From an uncultured Dehalococcoidia bacterium (lineage in GTDB: Bacteria > Chloroflexota > Dehalococcoidia > Dehalococcoidales > UBA3254): a stretch of 9,875 nt of DNA. Numbering within the stretch: the stretch's first letter is position 1; each line of letters opens with the position of its first letter. The stretch lies in NCBI GenBank assembly GCA_903890885.1, contig CAITCX010000035.1:1-9875 (forward strand). Reading direction: 5' to 3'. The position numbers and the translations under genes are program-made. Shown in pieces: positions 1-5,663 of the stretch. Under the pieces are notes generated by a model. The model made no database searches and had not been told where the DNA came from. It saw only the letters and a program-made list of their open reading frames with translations.

Positions 1-162
1 GTGCAGTATGTACCAGGAACACAGTCTGTTGATCCGCGTTTCAGCCTTAAAACTGGCGCTGCATACACCCAGGAATATTTAAACGTAAATAACTTTCAAG
101 CGACATTTTATTTTTCCTGTTCAACAGCTAATGAAGTTTTGGAAATTATTATAGGAGTATAG
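1..162 (+). CDS. C-terminal end of a late (tail-region) phage protein, partial
   Basis: An open frame runs from the first base of the window to a TAG at 160-162 (53 residues). The first codon happens to be GTG, but no upstream sequence is visible, so this is most likely the tail of a longer gene. The residues (ending FSCSTANEVLEIIIGV) alternate hydrophobic and polar positions, as in beta-rich structural domains. The next gene begins 2 bases after the stop, which indicates one operon with the following small late genes. I do not recognise the family. The tail or fibre assignment is inferred only from the neighbours. Confidence 0.5.
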   Translation: MQYVPGTQSVDPRFSLKTGAAYTQEYLNVNNFQATFYFSCSTANEVLEIIIGV

Positions 163-164
163 CC

Positions 165-338
165 ATGAGTGGGATAGGTTTTAACAGATCATTACCCTGC
201 GATTATATTGTGGCCGATGCCACAGCTCGCGCCGCTTTGGTAGGCATGACGGCAAAACAAGTTTGTTTACAAATCGATACGAAGGTGATGTATATTTATG
301 ACGGATCAGACTGGTACCAATATATAACGCTAGGATAA
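165..338 (+). CDS. 57-residue phage structural-type small protein
   Basis: An ATG at 165 follows the ribosome binding site AGGAG at 153-157 with a 7-base spacer, 2 bases after the previous stop. The central part (residues about 15-53) has the pattern VADATARAALVGM, then a short linker, VMYIYDGSDWYQYI near the end. This Asp-x-x-x-Arg-x-x-Leu followed by a strand ending in YxYDGSxWxxY is seen in many phage tail-fibre and tail-tip proteins as a short beta-rich repeat. Here it stands alone as a complete gene. It probably contributes to the virion tail tip or fibre as a small subunit. The family call comes from pattern recall only and the exact role is unknown. Confidence 0.65.
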   Translation: MSGIGFNRSLPCDYIVADATARAALVGMTAKQVCLQIDTKVMYIYDGSDWYQYITLG

Positions 339-350
339 CAGAGGGGAAAT

Positions 351-851
351 ATGAGAGTTTATTATAAGAATGATCTGAATGAATTAGGATTTCATACCAT
401 CATAAGGACCTGGGGGGGCAATCAAGGCAGGCCACGACCGGAGGATCTGGCTCCATCGCCATTAGATGGCACGTATAACTTCATCGAAGTTGACGCGCTC
501 GTCAACAGGAAACTGTGCGCCGAACTGGCAAGGGGCTGGATGCCGAAACCCCATTTCCAGGTAACAGGGGCTTATGACCCTGCGGAAGCCTTGCCAGACT
601 ACTACGTTAATACTAACAGTCAGCTGTGCAATCAGGACGGTACGCTGGTAGAAGTAGCCACCGATGAGAACAAGGACATTGTTGAGGGATATCCTGTGAC
701 ATTACAAGCGCGAGCGATGGCTAAAAGTGCCAGAATGGGCTTAAATGAACCAGAAGTGACCCTGGAGAGTTTGCAAGAGGAGATAGACGAACTTAAAGAA
801 GTGGTCAACTCCATCATAGCCAGGAATAGTCTAGCGGAGTGGAAGGGTTAA
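351..851 (+). CDS. Phage late-region protein with C-terminal coiled coil, unknown function
   Basis: The 166-residue protein starts at ATG 351 after GAGGGG (341-346), 12 bases beyond the preceding stop. Residues 1-100 are mixed and contain an aromatic, Gly-rich start (IIRTWGGNQGRPRPEDL). Residues about 136-155 (VTLESLQEEIDELKEVVNSI) carry a heptad pattern typical of a short coiled coil, suggesting an oligomer. A cluster of phage tail-fibre or baseplate proteins ending in coiled coils would fit this position. The gene ends in TAA immediately followed by the ATG of the next gene, so the two are probably translationally coupled. I do not recognise a named family. Confidence 0.75.
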   Translation: MRVYYKNDLNELGFHTIIRTWGGNQGRPRPEDLAPSPLDGTYNFIEVDALVNRKLCAELARGWMPKPHFQVTGAYDPAEALPDYYVNTNSQLCNQDGTLVEVATDENKDIVEGYPVTLQARAMAKSARMGLNEPEVTLESLQEEIDELKEVVNSIIARNSLAEWKG

Positions 852-1388
852 ATGGGCTCTAATGTACGAGATTCCAATTATGGTGCCGTAGTTGGTTATA
901 CAATGGTGGGCTACAACTCCAACCCCCACATAGAGAGTTCCCTGCAATATTTTAAGGCTTCTTCTACCTACCATCCAAATGCAATCGGCTTGAGTTTGAG
1001 AAAATATGCGGATTATCCAGACCCCTGGCCTGAGATCTCTCTCTCTATACACGACCTATTAACTGACGACCTGATCGCAATATGTTCATTTCCGGGTCTT
1101 GGATTACTCGACACTTTTGAGTACCGGTTAGTTGTTACATCCCTGACCCAACCAACTGGTCTGATACAAGAAGGGCGTGACTATTATTTACTAGCCGAAT
1201 CATCTCACTCTGGTGAAGGGTATTTATGTGTGGGAAAGACTGCCAACGTGTACGCAACAGGTTATGCCTCCGCGCAAAGCGGTGGGTTGGACGCGGCCTG
1301 GAGTAGTCTACCTGAAAATGATCTTGTATTTGAAGTGCGAAGTGAAAAATTAGCATTAGGAAAATTTAAGGTACTGGGTCTTATTTAG
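852..1388 (+). CDS. Probable tail-tip/fibre protein with a beta-sandwich-like domain
   Basis: The 178-residue frame starts at ATG 852, directly abutting the previous stop (TAAATG). GGAAGGG at 841-847 serves as its ribosome binding site inside the upstream gene. The middle and C-terminal part reads as short beta strands: FEYRLVVTSLTQPTGLIQEG, then DYYLLAESSHSGEGYLCVG, then a Gly-rich segment and DLVFEVRSEKLALG. The order 'L-x-x-G-x-x-Y-x-L' followed by 'aW-x-x-l-x-x-x-D-l-x-F-x-V' recalls jelly-roll domains of secreted and tail-fibre proteins that present a receptor-binding face. The host-recognition role is inferred from position among late genes just before the membrane protein. There is no signal peptide or membrane helix. 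Confidence 0.7.
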   Translation: MGSNVRDSNYGAVVGYTMVGYNSNPHIESSLQYFKASSTYHPNAIGLSLRKYADYPDPWPEISLSIHDLLTDDLIAICSFPGLGLLDTFEYRLVVTSLTQPTGLIQEGRDYYLLAESSHSGEGYLCVGKTANVYATGYASAQSGGLDAAWSSLPENDLVFEVRSEKLALGKFKVLGLI

Positions 1389-1402
1389 AAGGAGAGGTCA
1401 AC

Positions 1403-1627
1403 TTGGACGCGACTTATACATTTCTGATTGCTACGGCCAGCTTCTTATGCGGCGGCTTTCTGACAGCCGTGGGCTTTATCTCCAGCTTTACTGTCAAATT
1501 TGGAGTAATGCAAAAAACACTCGACAGTTTAGACACGGCTTTCAAAGCACACATAGCATCAACTCCCACTTGCGCAGGTCACCAACAAGTGGTATTGGAT
1601 GTGGACAGGTTAAAAGAACAGAGATAG
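1403..1627 (+). CDS. Small single-helix membrane protein, possible lysis (holin-type) component
   Basis: Translation begins at TTG 1403, chosen because AAGGAGAGG (1389-1397) lies 5 bases upstream, 14 bases after the preceding stop. The 74-residue product has one hydrophobic helix at residues about 7-30 (FLIATASFLCGGFLTAVGFI) followed by a helical, polar tail (MQKTLDSLDTAFKAHI), then a Cys and His (TCAGHQ) and a charged end (DVDRLKEQR). A short N-terminal anchor with a coiled-coil tail at the end of the late operon, just before the integrase, is a common place for holin or lysis-accessory genes. With one helix only, and no endolysin visible in the window, the lysis role is a guess. Confidence 0.65.
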   Translation: MDATYTFLIATASFLCGGFLTAVGFISSFTVKFGVMQKTLDSLDTAFKAHIASTPTCAGHQQVVLDVDRLKEQR

Positions 1628-1630
1628 AAT

Positions 1631-1650
1631 CGCGGGATCAACTCCGCGTT
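1631..1650 (+). terminator. Weak candidate terminator of the late operon
   Basis: CGCGG (1631-1635) and CCGCG (1644-1648) form a 5-base-pair GC stem with an 8-base loop, starting 3 bases after the stop of the membrane-protein gene. The T-rich stretch is interrupted by a C run (TTTCCCCTT). The position between convergent operons fits a terminator, but the structure is weak. Confidence 0.3.
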
Positions 1651-1717
1651 TCCCCTTCCATTACGGCCTTGATATTGTGGGTAGTACATCCCTTATCAGG
1701 GCCGGCTTATTTTAGTT

Positions 1718-2671
1718 TTAATGCATACGATCTACAGGACTGAAACTCTCGTGAGCAGCCAGCGCCCTCTCCGACTGCATGGACTCAACATAGCGTCGCG
1801 TCATGGTCAGGGTCGAATGTCCTAGCAAGGTCTGGACGTTAAACTCTCCAGCGTTATTTCGCAGTGCCATAGTCGCGAAGGTATGTCGGAAAGTGTGGGG
1901 CCCGCAGCGGGCATCCGTTATCTCCGCTCTCTTGCAAAGTCTGCTCATGGTGATCTGTATTCCATTTCTGGTCATGGGACGGCGTTCCTCAGACTGCCAA
2001 AGCTCAGAATACCTGTCATCTCTGAAACGCAAATACTTCATAACGGCTTTGCGTGTGACAACGCCGATCTTAACCGTCCGCTCCTTCGCGCCTTTACCCA
2101 TGATCTTGATCAGTCCGGTATCGATGTTCAGGTCCTTCATTTTGATGCTGGCCATCTCTGCCAACCGGAGGCCTGTATCAAGAAACGCCAGCACCATGGC
2201 TTTATTTCGGATATTTATGTAAGAATGGCCTTCGCATAGAAGCAATATATTGTCAATGTCCTGTTGGCTGAATGGCTGAGGCCGAAGTTTTGGGAGCTTT
2301 GGAGGATTAATCAGGTCCATCGGAGAGCGCTTGATGTAATCTTCATCCACCGTCCATTTAAAAAAGGAATGGAGAGATCTGTAATACCCGCTTATTGTGA
2401 CGCTGCTGAGTACCTGGCCGTAACGGTTTTTCCGCTCTATCATATCTGACAGGTAATAGCGGATATGACGGACAGTGATCTCGGTAATATCCAGTGGCAG
2501 CCGGTTATTGACTAAGAATTTACAGAGGTCCCGGAGGCGGCGCTGATAAGAGGATACTGTTGTTGGAGACTTCTTGTCTAACTTGCAGGTCATCAGGTAT
2601 TCTTCTATAACTGATGTAATACTGCGGTCTAGCAGGCTCGCGTCATCAATAAATCTGCGGTCTAGAACCAT
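1718..2671 (-). CDS. int: Tyrosine integrase (site-specific recombinase)
   Basis: The 317-residue protein has the full tyrosine-recombinase layout. Residues about 12-110 form the N-terminal SAM-like DNA-binding domain (core helices around SPTTVSSYQRRLRDLCKFL). The catalytic domain follows from about residue 133. The active-site set is complete: Arg169 in DTGLRLAE, Lys193 in GKGAKER, His259 and Arg262 in HTFRH, His285 in LLGHS and nucleophile Tyr294 in TRRYV. Length and spacing match XerC/D-like phage integrases. It faces left, converging on the late operon, with its start 33 bases from the tRNA-derived core at 2705-2749. It should recombine that core with a host tRNA-Ile gene. No clear ribosome binding site precedes ATG 2671. 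No excisionase is recognisable nearby. Confidence 0.95.
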   Translation of the reverse strand: MVLDRRFIDDASLLDRSITSVIEEYLMTCKLDKKSPTTVSSYQRRLRDLCKFLVNNRLPLDITEITVRHIRYYLSDMIERKNRYGQVLSSVTISGYYRSLHSFFKWTVDEDYIKRSPMDLINPPKLPKLRPQPFSQQDIDNILLLCEGHSYINIRNKAMVLAFLDTGLRLAEMASIKMKDLNIDTGLIKIMGKGAKERTVKIGVVTRKAVMKYLRFRDDRYSELWQSEERRPMTRNGIQITMSRLCKRAEITDARCGPHTFRHTFATMALRNNAGEFNVQTLLGHSTLTMTRRYVESMQSERALAAHESFSPVDRMH

Positions 2672-2704
2672 AATTTGTGGGTTAATTCAGCGTCTTTAGG
2701 CTCG

Positions 2705-2749
2705 TGGTGGGCGCTAATGGGATCGAACCATTGACCGCAGACTTATCAG
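2705..2749 (-). other. attP: Phage attachment core: 3' half of a tRNA-Ile(GAU) gene
   Basis: Read on the minus strand, this stretch is a perfect tRNA 3' half. In order it gives anticodon loop CTGATAA (anticodon GAT, Ile), stem GTCTG, variable loop CGGTC, T stem AATGG, T loop TTCGATC, stem CCATT, acceptor AGCGCCC, discriminator A and encoded CCA. The 5' half is missing. The bases before the loop cannot pair with GTCTG beyond two positions, and no D arm or GGGCGCT acceptor strand is present. Truncation at the anticodon loop beside an integrase is the signature of a tyrosine-integrase attachment site that restores the 3' end of the host tRNA after integration. Identity could extend 1-2 bases beyond 2749. 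Exact core limits need the host sequence. Confidence 0.85.
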
Positions 2750-2840
2750 GTGAAGAGCGAAAAAGCAATTAAAGGCGTAAATCAACCCCTCCTCCTTTTT
2801 ATTTTATTTATTATATTTTTTATCTGCGGCGCACTATTTC

Positions 2841-2870
2841 TTGAAATCTCATTCATTTTGTAACTATAAT
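2841..2870 (+). promoter_or_regulatory. Sigma-A-type promoter for the 93-residue protein
   Basis: TTGAAA (2841-2846) and TATAAT (2865-2870) are separated by 18 bases, in a strongly AT-rich stretch. Transcription should start near 2877, about 28 bases before the ATG at 2905, just at the edge of the palindrome that follows. Confidence 0.65.
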
Positions 2871-2879
2871 CCCAATTAG

Positions 2880-2891
2880 AGGGTTAACCCT
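2880..2891. promoter_or_regulatory. Perfect 12-bp palindrome at the transcription start, candidate operator
   Basis: AGGGTTAACCCT is its own reverse complement and lies directly at the predicted start of transcription, just before the ribosome binding site GGAGG (2893-2897). A protein bound here would block this promoter. The binder is unknown. GGGTTAA also occurs at 2679-2685, next to the integrase start, so an integrase arm-site role is an alternative. Confidence 0.4.
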
Positions 2892-2904
2892 TTGGAGGAA
2901 TAAA

Positions 2905-3186
2905 ATGGCCTCAGAATACTTGAACACTATTAAAGAGTATATTTCCGGTAAAATCGATCTCGATCAATTATCCGCAATTATCGATGATCGTCTTTTTGAT
3001 CTGCGCCAGGACCCCGATACGATGACGGAAGAGCAATCTGTCCTCTCAAACATTGAACTATTAATTTGTGAAATCAAAGATGGTTTTAGGACTACTTCTG
3101 AGCTTGAGGAATATACCAGAACTTTAATTCTCCCAAAACCAATTAAGGGAAAAGTGATGGGGGTCAGATTTTTAAATCACCCTTAA
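2905..3186 (+). CDS. Acidic 93-residue protein of unknown function
   Basis: The start at ATG 2905 is preceded by GGAGG at 2893-2897 and by its own promoter. The protein looks fully helical and acidic for most of its length (KIDLDQLSAIIDDRLFDLR, then MTEEQSVLSNIELLICEIKD), with a short basic end (KPIKGKVMGVRF). No membrane helix, Cys cluster or catalytic motif is visible. It is the first gene to the right of the attachment core and has a dedicated promoter. That is typical of lysogeny-expressed accessory genes, including immunity-type and antitoxin-type proteins. Its 3' end overlaps the oppositely oriented gene at 3164-3580 by 23 bases. No family recognised. Confidence 0.75.
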   Translation: MASEYLNTIKEYISGKIDLDQLSAIIDDRLFDLRQDPDTMTEEQSVLSNIELLICEIKDGFRTTSELEEYTRTLILPKPIKGKVMGVRFLNHP

Positions 3187-3580
3187 TGTTTAGATAAAGT
3201 CCGTTCCCGATGGTTACATAGCCGATATTGGCAATCTTTTCCAATATTTCATATGACTTTTTGTTGGACTCTATCTTGTCTGCCAATTCGAATAAGCAGG
3301 CTTCCAATTTGGCGAAAAGATCATCCGGGATAGTAGAGGGCACATCTCTCTGGATGCCCATATTTACTCTATTGTTTATGGTATCAAAAGCCTGGTGGAT
3401 TACCTGATGGATAAAAACTAACTCTGGATCGTATTCAAAATTAAAAACTCTTTGCAGCATACCATACACTGCGCTGAAGAAGTACATTTTATCCGTGATT
3501 TTGGGGGAGTTTTTCATCTTATTTGCAGCAAAACGAATTTCCTTTACCAAAGCCTCTCTCATATTTTGTGAAAGCTTCAT
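3164..3580 (-). CDS. Helical 138-residue protein, third gene of the higBA-type operon
   Basis: ATG 3580 follows AGGAGG with a short spacer, 26 bases after the antitoxin stop, so it is probably co-transcribed as the last gene of the toxin-antitoxin operon. The protein is mostly helical with a basic start (MREALVKEIRFAANKMKN), an aromatic middle (YFFSAVYGMLQRVFNFEYDP, then LVFIHQVIHQAF) and an acidic helix (LFAKLEACLFELADKIES). It has no obvious DNA-binding motif, and I do not recognise it. A chaperone or regulator for the pair is possible, as in three-part toxin-antitoxin systems, but SecB-type chaperone features are not evident. It may equally be an unrelated accessory gene that shares the promoter. 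Confidence 0.75.
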   Translation of the reverse strand: MKLSQNMREALVKEIRFAANKMKNSPKITDKMYFFSAVYGMLQRVFNFEYDPELVFIHQVIHQAFDTINNRVNMGIQRDVPSTIPDDLFAKLEACLFELADKIESNKKSYEILEKIANIGYVTIGNGLYLNIKGDLKI

Positions 3581-3606
3581 AACATCCTCCTAAAAACTGT
3601 GTTCTA

Positions 3607-4017
3607 TTATTCAGCAGCTGAATTAATTATCGATCCAGTTTGTATGCCGGCATTAGTAGCGACCAGGGCAGAATTAATACTATTGATGCTGGCGGTACCA
3701 GCATGCATGCCGAGAGGTTTAGTTTGATCTTTAAGGTTGGCCCCGGAGTTAAGAAGAATATCAGGTTCGACTTCAAGCGCCGCGGCTATTTTGGCCAGAG
3801 TTAAAAACGTCATGTTTGGAGGCGCATTAAGGATCTTCGAGATATGAGCCCTGGATACCCCCATTTTTTCACCCAGCCAGGATTGGCTTTTCCCTTTTTC
3901 CTCAAGTATTTCCAGCATTTCCTCGGTTACTTTTAAAGCAAGTGCTTCAGCAATAAATTCCGGGTCATTTTTTAATTCCGTTGCATATTGTTTGAATTTA
4001 AAAGCATATTCAGACAT
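3607..4017 (-). CDS. higA: HigA-type antitoxin, XRE-family DNA-binding protein
   Basis: I place the start at ATG 4017 (136 residues) because AAGGAG lies 7 bases upstream. A GTG at 4023 in the same frame sits almost on top of that site. Residues about 44-63 (SQSWLGEKMGVSRAHISKIL) form a clear Cro/CI-type helix-turn-helix. It is preceded by a helical segment with the EMLEILEEKG pattern typical of HigA proteins and followed by the conserved MTFLTLAKIAAALEVEPDIL. The gene overlaps the toxin stop by 8 bases, giving toxin-first order as in higBA. It should neutralise the toxin and repress the operon. Unusual is the tail after residue 92, which is rich in Ser, Asn and Ala and looks disordered. Confidence 0.85.
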   Translation of the reverse strand: MSEYAFKFKQYATELKNDPEFIAEALALKVTEEMLEILEEKGKSQSWLGEKMGVSRAHISKILNAPPNMTFLTLAKIAAALEVEPDILLNSGANLKDQTKPLGMHAGTASINSINSALVATNAGIQTGSIINSAAE

Positions 4018-4396
4018 TCTCACACTCCTTTATGCAGATGGTTCTGATCGCCTCCGCTTTTTTATATTCCGTCTTCATAGCTTTCTTATGAGTACTGTGA
4101 AACCCATGGCTTATCACTGTTTTTCCACCAAGTAGATAGAAATAAAGGAGCCTATCATTTTGGCTGGATTTGAATTCAAATAAACCATCAAAAGTTTCAA
4201 TCGGTCTCGACTTCCTAACATTTTTGATGTGCCCGTGATCGGCGTGTCTGGTATAAATGTTAACCAGGGTTCTGAAAGAGGCTGTACTATTTTTCTTTAA
4301 TGCTTCCAGGAATTCAATTGCCGGACAGCTTCCGTCATTCATAACCACAGCATAAATACTGAATTTTTGGCCCGGGTATAATAATTCTATTTTCAT
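4010..4396 (-). CDS. higB: HigB/RelE-type toxin (phage-derived Gp49-like family)
   Basis: The 128-residue protein fits the Gp49-like branch of the RelE/HigB superfamily. It has an N-terminal strand (KFSIYAVVMNDGSCPAIEFL), a helix with basic residues, then IETFDGLFEFKSSQNDRLLYFYLLGGKTVISHGF and a final helix beginning KAMKTEYKKAEAIR. The pattern 'L-F-E-x-(K/R) ... (R)-x-x-Y-x-x-x-x-G-x-x-x-x-x-x-G-F' followed by a Lys-rich helix is the family hallmark. Members cleave mRNA on the ribosome. It lies directly upstream of the XRE antitoxin, overlapping by 8 bases. The start at ATG 4396 has only a weak ribosome binding site. The partner gene and gene order make the call firm at family level. Toxicity is inferred. 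Confidence 0.85.
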   Translation of the reverse strand: MKIELLYPGQKFSIYAVVMNDGSCPAIEFLEALKKNSTASFRTLVNIYTRHADHGHIKNVRKSRPIETFDGLFEFKSSQNDRLLYFYLLGGKTVISHGFHSTHKKAMKTEYKKAEAIRTICIKECENV

Positions 4397-4419
4397 GTTA
4401 ACTCATAAATTGACAATTT

Positions 4420-4475
4420 ACAAGTAGCTATAAAACCCATTTGTATATTACTTGTGTACTTTAACTATTTTTCAA
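4420..4475 (-). promoter_or_regulatory. Promoter and candidate autoregulatory site of the higBA-type operon
   Basis: On the minus strand, TTGAAA (4475-4470) and TAATAT (4450-4445) are 19 bases apart, upstream of the toxin start. ACAAGTA (4420-4426) and its inverted copy TACTTGT (4449-4455) lie on either side, with the second overlapping the -10 region. Half-sites arranged about a promoter suit an antitoxin-bound operator. The 19-base spacing makes the promoter call moderate. Confidence 0.4.
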
Positions 4476-4489
4476 TAAATATTTCAGAG

Positions 4490-4828
4490 TTATACCTCAA
4501 TTATTCCGCCCTTCTTACGGATCAGCTTAACGGTCTCCTTCGCCCCCATTTCACTTTTATTCACATAAACACCAATACAGCGGCACCCGCCTTCGCAGCA
4601 ACAAGCCTGCAATGGCGGTAATCCAACCTCTTTTATCTTTGAAGGGAGATACTTCATTCCGTCTTTAGCTTTACAACCGGGGCAGCTGCGTTCATCATTC
4701 AAACAGCTCCATTCGATATAGGCGACATCAGGACCAGGCGGATTGGATTTATGACTTTTATTATATTCCTTCAGTGTTAGTGATTTTGGTGCCCCTTTTT
4801 TACCAAATAGCTTGTCGAACAAACCCAT
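4490..4828 (-). CDS. Cys-rich 112-residue protein resembling the C-terminal zinc-binding part of phage minor head proteins
   Basis: The start at ATG 4828 has GGAGA upstream. After an amphipathic start (MGLFDKLFGKKG) comes EWSCLNDERSCPGCKAKDG with Cys49-x-x-Cys52, then PPLQACCC with three Cys (76-78), and GCRCIGVYV (Cys82, Cys84). The order Trp, DERxCPxC, DG, PP, then CRC matches what I recall of the C-terminal segment of SPP1 gp7/Mu gpF-type minor head proteins, which probably binds zinc. Here it is a free-standing protein far from any head genes, so a different role such as an accessory metal-binding protein is likely. It shares direction with the toxin-antitoxin operon, whose promoter lies beyond its 3' end. 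Confidence 0.65.
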   Translation of the reverse strand: MGLFDKLFGKKGAPKSLTLKEYNKSHKSNPPGPDVAYIEWSCLNDERSCPGCKAKDGMKYLPSKIKEVGLPPLQACCCEGGCRCIGVYVNKSEMGAKETVKLIRKKGGIIEV

Positions 4829-4868
4829 ATTATTCTCCGCAGTTTCCCTATGAGCTAAAATTACCCTA

Positions 4869-4897
4869 TTGTATTTTTAGATCGATTGTTCTAATAT
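4869..4897 (+). promoter_or_regulatory. Sigma-A-type promoter of the three-helix membrane protein
   Basis: TTGTAT (4869-4874) and TAATAT (4892-4897) are 17 bases apart. The expected transcript start near 4904 leaves about 15 bases before ATG 4919, just enough for the ribosome binding site GGAGGTGA (4909-4916). Confidence 0.6.
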
Positions 4898-4918
4898 TTT
4901 AGTAATATGGAGGTGACC

Positions 4919-5449
4919 ATGATAAACCAAAATCAGGAAACCAATTCTTTAAGTGCCTCGGATATTAAACCTGAAAGTGTGCCCGCTTTAGACCTTTCCT
5001 TTGACTGGGTAAAGGACGTATTATCCAAACAGTGTGCTGATGTTGACGCAATAGACAACAAAGCCATTACCCTTTTTAGTGTAGCCACTGCTATTGTCGG
5101 CCTGGGGCTTGGCATACCTATTGGCACCTCAACCTTGCCGCTGAAATATTTTATATCTTCTCCACTGGGGTGGATTTCAGTTTTCTCTTACGCAGTGGTA
5201 GCGATTTTGACCGTATATTCGCTATGGGTGCGCACTTTCGAAACCCTGGATAATCCGGTTACAATTCGGGAATGGTACTGGCAGCTTACCCCTTTTCAGT
5301 TTAAAATCAATATTTTAACGTACCTGGAAGATTCCTTCGAACAAAATCAAAGCAAATTAAAAAGAAAAGGTTTGGCTGTAAGATTGATGATTCCAGCCAT
5401 CGCCATAGAAACAGTGTTTTTACTGCTTCTTTTTGTTTTTAGCCTCTGA
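4919..5449 (+). CDS. Three-helix membrane protein, SLATT/Pycsar-effector-like layout
   Basis: I choose ATG 4919 (176 residues) over ATG 4907, because GGAGGTGA (4909-4916), a perfect match to the 16S tail, lies 5 bases before it in good spacing. A polar N-terminus is followed by a helix (FDWVKDVLSKQCADVDAID) leading into DNKAITLFSVATAIVGLGL (first membrane helix, about 48-66). Further helices lie at about 84-104 and 153-175, with a soluble helical segment between the last two. A short helix carrying an Asp-x-Lys-Ala motif at the membrane entry is the layout of SLATT and Pycsar-type effectors, which act in cyclic-nucleotide-linked antiphage defence. No cyclase or nucleotidyltransferase gene is adjacent, so the similarity is structural and the role (for example superinfection exclusion) is inferred. 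Confidence 0.8.
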   Translation: MINQNQETNSLSASDIKPESVPALDLSFDWVKDVLSKQCADVDAIDNKAITLFSVATAIVGLGLGIPIGTSTLPLKYFISSPLGWISVFSYAVVAILTVYSLWVRTFETLDNPVTIREWYWQLTPFQFKINILTYLEDSFEQNQSKLKRKGLAVRLMIPAIAIETVFLLLLFVFSL

Positions 5450-5530
5450 TTTATCCGAGGCTTTTAGATGCGCCACTGCTGGTTTTGGAACGTCTTGTTT
5501 TGGTTTTTGCATTGGTTTTTTATTAGCCAT
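5420..5530 (-). CDS. Proline/lysine-rich microprotein, 36 residues (second of a pair)
   Basis: ATG 5530 follows GGAG (minus strand of 5538-5541) with a 7-base spacer. A second in-frame ATG at 5533 is too close to it. The product begins MANKKPMQKPKQDVPKPAVA and ends KSEAKNKKKQ. It is highly basic, with five prolines and no hydrophobic core, so it is probably disordered. It starts like its upstream neighbour at 5543-5641 (MAENKPTPKP), which suggests paralogues or a shared family. The pair follows the repressor gene on the same strand, so it may be expressed from the lysogen. The 3' end overlaps the membrane-protein gene by 30 bases on the opposite strand. No function can be named. Confidence 0.6.
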   Translation of the reverse strand: MANKKPMQKPKQDVPKPAVAHLKASDKSEAKNKKKQ

Positions 5531-5542
5531 CATTCAACTCCA

Positions 5543-5641
5543 TCAACGTTTTTCGATTGGTGTTCCGCCTGATTTTATCGAAGGCCTTATTGGTGCAGGG
5601 GTAGAAGGTATTGGCTTTGGAGTAGGCTTATTTTCTGCCAT
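5543..5641 (-). CDS. Proline-rich microprotein, 32 residues (first of a pair)
   Basis: ATG 5641 is preceded by AAAGGAGG (GGAGG at 5652-5648 on the minus strand) with a 6-base spacer, one of the best ribosome binding sites in the window. It starts 22 bases after the repressor stop, in the same direction. The sequence is MAENKPTPKPIPSTPAPIRP followed by a short Gly-Thr-Pro tail and a basic end. It has nine prolines and no predicted fold. The next microprotein gene begins 12 bases further on. The microprotein reading is preferred over the plus-strand frame across the same bases (5433-5696), which has no ribosome binding site and overlaps genes on both sides. Function unknown. Confidence 0.65.
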   Translation of the reverse strand: MAENKPTPKPIPSTPAPIRPSIKSGGTPIEKR

Positions 5642-5663
5642 GCTTATCCTCCTTTCTTTTCTT

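Noticed and set aside
1803..2449. Several plus-strand frames inside the integrase region
   Set aside because: All are antisense shadows of a full-length integrase with a complete catalytic set.
2705..2749. Functional tRNA-Ile gene
   Set aside because: Only the 3' half is present; D arm, 5' acceptor strand and half of the anticodon stem are missing.
2715..2797. Minus-strand leader peptide: AAGGAGG-rich site (2797-2786) and TTG at 2785
   Set aside because: The frame gives only about 23 residues, ends inside the tRNA fragment and has no typical protein character. The purine run may be chance in an AT-rich gap.
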